NCBI GenBank assembly: GCA_934615645.1
Contig: CAKTTR010000079.1
Coordinates: forward strand, 1-7,887
Reading direction: 5' to 3'
Length of the DNA: 7,887 nt
From: an uncultured Oscillospiraceae bacterium
GTDB taxonomy: Bacteria; Bacillota; Clostridia; Oscillospirales; Oscillospiraceae
Part shown: positions 6,588 through 7,887 of the stretch, one piece after another
How positions within the stretch are numbered: the first letter of the stretch is position 1
Layout: each line of letters opens with the position of its first letter
Translations under genes and position numbers: made by a program
Notes under the pieces: model-generated
What the model was told of the DNA's origin: nothing
Databases searched by the model: none
What the model saw: the letters and a program-made list of their open reading frames with translations, nothing else

Positions 6588-6806
6588 ATCTTTTTAACCA
6601 TGCTTCGTGGTGCCACCCAATTTCAGCCCGAAGGCCCTTTCCGCTCTGCATACAGGCCAGAGCACGCCTGCGATTTCGGCCAGACCGGCCTTATACGCCC
6701 GCTCCGCGGATGTCCTTCCAGGCGCTGTGGTCAGGGACTTTCAGCTGCCGCCCCCTCTCTGTGGGCCAGATCGCCGCCTGTACTGCTTCCGCTTCGTCGC
6801 GTTATC
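6542..6806 (-). promoter_or_regulatory. T-box riboswitch controlling hisS-aspS, predicted tRNA-Asp specific
   Basis: The invariant T-box core TTGGGTGGCACCACG is at 6620-6606. Stem I can be folded: GCGGA (6792-6788) pairs with TCCGC (6710-6706) and CAGGCG (6780-6775) with CGCCTG (6724-6719). Together they enclose a specifier loop whose 5' strand has the conserved AGTA (6784-6781) and whose 3' strand is GAAGGACA (6718-6711). AGAGAG (6760-6755) is the usual upper stem I motif. The triplet after GAAG is GAC (Asp, 6714-6712), followed by the conserved A. The antiterminator bulge is TGGC, whose C would pair with a G discriminator; tRNA-Asp has G73 whereas bacterial tRNA-His has C73. Two independent sites therefore agree on tRNA-Asp. 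Uncharged tRNA-Asp should stabilise the antiterminator and let both synthetase genes be transcribed. The leader starts about 10 nt after the mgsA-like stop codon. Confidence 0.92.
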
Positions 6807-6814
6807 AATAGATT

Positions 6815-7231
6815 TTATCGCACGGACCGCTTGGGGCGCACCATCTCGCGCCAGTCCAGATCGCCCCGCTGCAGGCCCAAGATCAGCATCTCCGCCGAGG
6901 CGAGGTTCGTCCCGCAGGGGACGTTGTGCTTGTCGCAGTTGCGCAGCGTCTCGATCACCTGCTGGTCCTCCCACGGGTCGCGATTGTCCGGGTCGGTAAA
7001 CATGAAAACAAGGTCGATCTCCCCATAGGCGATGCGCGCATCGATCTGCTGATGGCCGCCGTTTTTATGGGAGAGGAACATGGTGATGGGAAGCCCCGTC
7101 GCGTCCGCGATCAGCCGCCCTGTCGTCGCAGTGGCATAAAGATTGTGCTTTGCCAGGATGCTTTTATATGCAATGCAAAACTGCACCAAAAGTTCCTTTT
7201 TCTTATCCTGAGCCGTTAATGCGATGTTCAT
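6815..7231 (-). CDS. Methylglyoxal-synthase-fold protein with altered active site
   Basis: This 138-residue protein aligns along its length with methylglyoxal synthase (MgsA), which turns dihydroxyacetone phosphate into methylglyoxal and phosphate. Retained are IALTAQDKKK (3-12), with equivalents of E. coli Asp20 and Lys23, YATATTG (32-38), with Thr45/47/48, GGxQQI (58-63), the DP turn (80-81) and TN (108-109). Changed are the catalytic base Asp71 (now His60), His19 (now Gln8), His98 (now Trp87) and the phosphate-loop SGP (now SHK, 54-56), and a one-residue insertion disturbs the Asp101 region. Normal MgsA activity is therefore doubtful; a ligand-binding or different lyase role is possible. 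AGGAGGG (7245-7239) fixes the ATG. The MinD-like gene ends 42 bp upstream, and MgsA-family genes are known at the end of min/rod gene clusters in Firmicutes. Its stop abuts the hisS T-box with no terminator between. Most pipelines would call it mgsA. Confidence 0.75.
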   Translation of the reverse strand: MNIALTAQDKKKELLVQFCIAYKSILAKHNLYATATTGRLIADATGLPITMFLSHKNGGHQQIDARIAYGEIDLVFMFTDPDNRDPWEDQQVIETLRNCDKHNVPCGTNLASAEMLILGLQRGDLDWREMVRPKRSVR

Positions 7232-7238
7232 TCAATAT

Positions 7239-7245
7239 CCCTCCT
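7239..7245 (-). promoter_or_regulatory. Strong ribosome binding site for the mgsA-like gene
   Basis: AGGAGGG lies 7 nt before the ATG at 7231-7229 and settles that start. It is in the 42-bp gap after the MinD-like stop codon, so the gene is translated independently of its upstream neighbour. Confidence 0.75.
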
Positions 7246-7273
7246 ACACAACCACAACATCCGCTGCGCCGCA

Positions 7274-7887
7274 TCAGAACCGCATCAGGGGCATTTTCCG
7301 CCCCAGCAGGCGGCGCGCAATATGTAAACACGCTGCGGCGGCGCCGCGTTTCGTCTCCAAAACCAGCGGCCTTCCCCTGGCCGCAGCCAGTGTTACATGA
7401 AAATCTTCCGGCACCAGCCCCAACAGCGGCAGGCCGACGCCATCCATAATATCATCCACCGTCATTCTCATCCGCCGGTAGGCCCGGGGACTGACCCGGT
7501 TGACCACCAGCTTCGCCGGGACCTCCTCCGGCAGCCGCCCCGCGACACACGCGCCATCCCGCAGGGAGGCCGGGTCCGCATTGGCGACGACGATCACCCG
7601 GTCCGCCCGGTGGGCCGCCAGATAAAAGCCCGCGCCCACGCCAGCCGGCGCATCGAGAATGCAGAAATCAAACAGCTGCCGCACCTCGTCCAGCAGGGCG
7701 AAAAACGCTGCCGCATCGATCTCCTCCGGCGTATCATTCACCGGCGCTGTCAGCAGGTAGAGGTTCGGGATCTCCGGATGGGGCGCCACCTGCTCCAAGC
7801 GGTAAGCCCCGGAGAGCAGCTCATCAAAAGAGAGCGGCGCGCTCTGGGCAAGCCCCAGGGAAATATCCAGGTTGCGCAGGCCGACAT
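7274..7887 (-). CDS. MinD-like ATPase, C-terminal part (5' end outside window)
   Basis: The 203 visible residues belong to the MinD/ParA deviant-Walker ATPase family. The frame runs off the window edge, so the N-terminal P-loop is not seen. Visible are VGLRNLDISLG, matching the IGLRNLDLIMG segment after the MinD Walker A region, the switch II/Walker B block FCILDAPAGVGAGF, the VNRVSP strand equivalent to the MinD LTRYNP region, and LGLVPEDFHV, matching the VGVIPED turn. An internal TTG at 7798 is simply a Leu codon. MinD positions division inhibitors at the membrane. Here the protein ends at RRLLGRKMPLMRF, aligning with the E. coli RLLGEERPFRF segment, and lacks the following amphipathic helix (EEEKKGFLKRLF) that anchors MinD. 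No minE follows; the mgsA-like gene comes next after 42 bp. It may be minD of a reduced Min system or a MinD paralogue. Confidence 0.85.
   Translation of the reverse strand, partial: VGLRNLDISLGLAQSAPLSFDELLSGAYRLEQVAPHPEIPNLYLLTAPVNDTPEEIDAAAFFALLDEVRQLFDFCILDAPAGVGAGFYLAAHRADRVIVVANADPASLRDGACVAGRLPEEVPAKLVVNRVSPRAYRRMRMTVDDIMDGVGLPLLGLVPEDFHVTLAAARGRPLVLETKRGAAAACLHIARRLLGRKMPLMRF

Noticed and set aside
6710..6714. Dual Asp/His specifier (GACAT) in the T-box
   Set aside because: The His CAT would use the first base of the stem that closes the specifier loop, and the TGGC bulge mismatches C73 of tRNA-His. A single Asp reading explains both sites.

Overview
The window looks like chromosomal DNA of a GC-rich Firmicute (Bacillota), probably an anaerobe. 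The strongest lineage evidence is a T-box tRNA-sensing leader in front of hisS-aspS. AGGAGG-type ribosome binding sites and a minD-mgsA gene neighbourhood fit. I cannot place it more precisely; Clostridia or Negativicutes are both possible.

Layout. Positions 1-758 are AT-rich and hold no convincing long gene. They carry candidate promoters, three perfect palindromes and one possible 22-codon leader ORF. Positions 759-2875 (+ strand) are a tight two-gene cassette: an MtaA/UroD-family zinc methyltransferase-like protein, then a BioB/HydE-like radical SAM enzyme. Neither is the housekeeping enzyme its family name suggests, and their joint product is not known to me. Positions 2876-3315 are an intergenic stretch between convergent genes, packed with about ten near-contiguous hairpins; the last two look like + strand terminators. 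Positions 3316-6806 (- strand) are the hisS-aspS synthetase operon preceded by a full T-box riboswitch. Both its specifier (GAC) and its discriminator-pairing base (C) point to tRNA-Asp, although hisS is the first gene. Positions 6815-7887 (- strand) hold a methylglyoxal-synthase-fold protein whose key catalytic residues are replaced, and the C-terminal part of a MinD-like ATPase that stops before the usual membrane-targeting helix.

How the parts relate. The right two thirds is one leftward array (minD-like, mgsA-like, T-box, hisS, aspS) in which the T-box can gate both its own transcript and read-through from upstream. The left third is an independent rightward cassette. Its AT-rich leader and its hairpin-filled 3' flank set it apart from the housekeeping genes and suggest an accessory module. 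The best candidates for undescribed biology are the methyltransferase/radical SAM pair, the hairpin array, and the degenerate methylglyoxal synthase next to a MinD-like protein without its membrane anchor.
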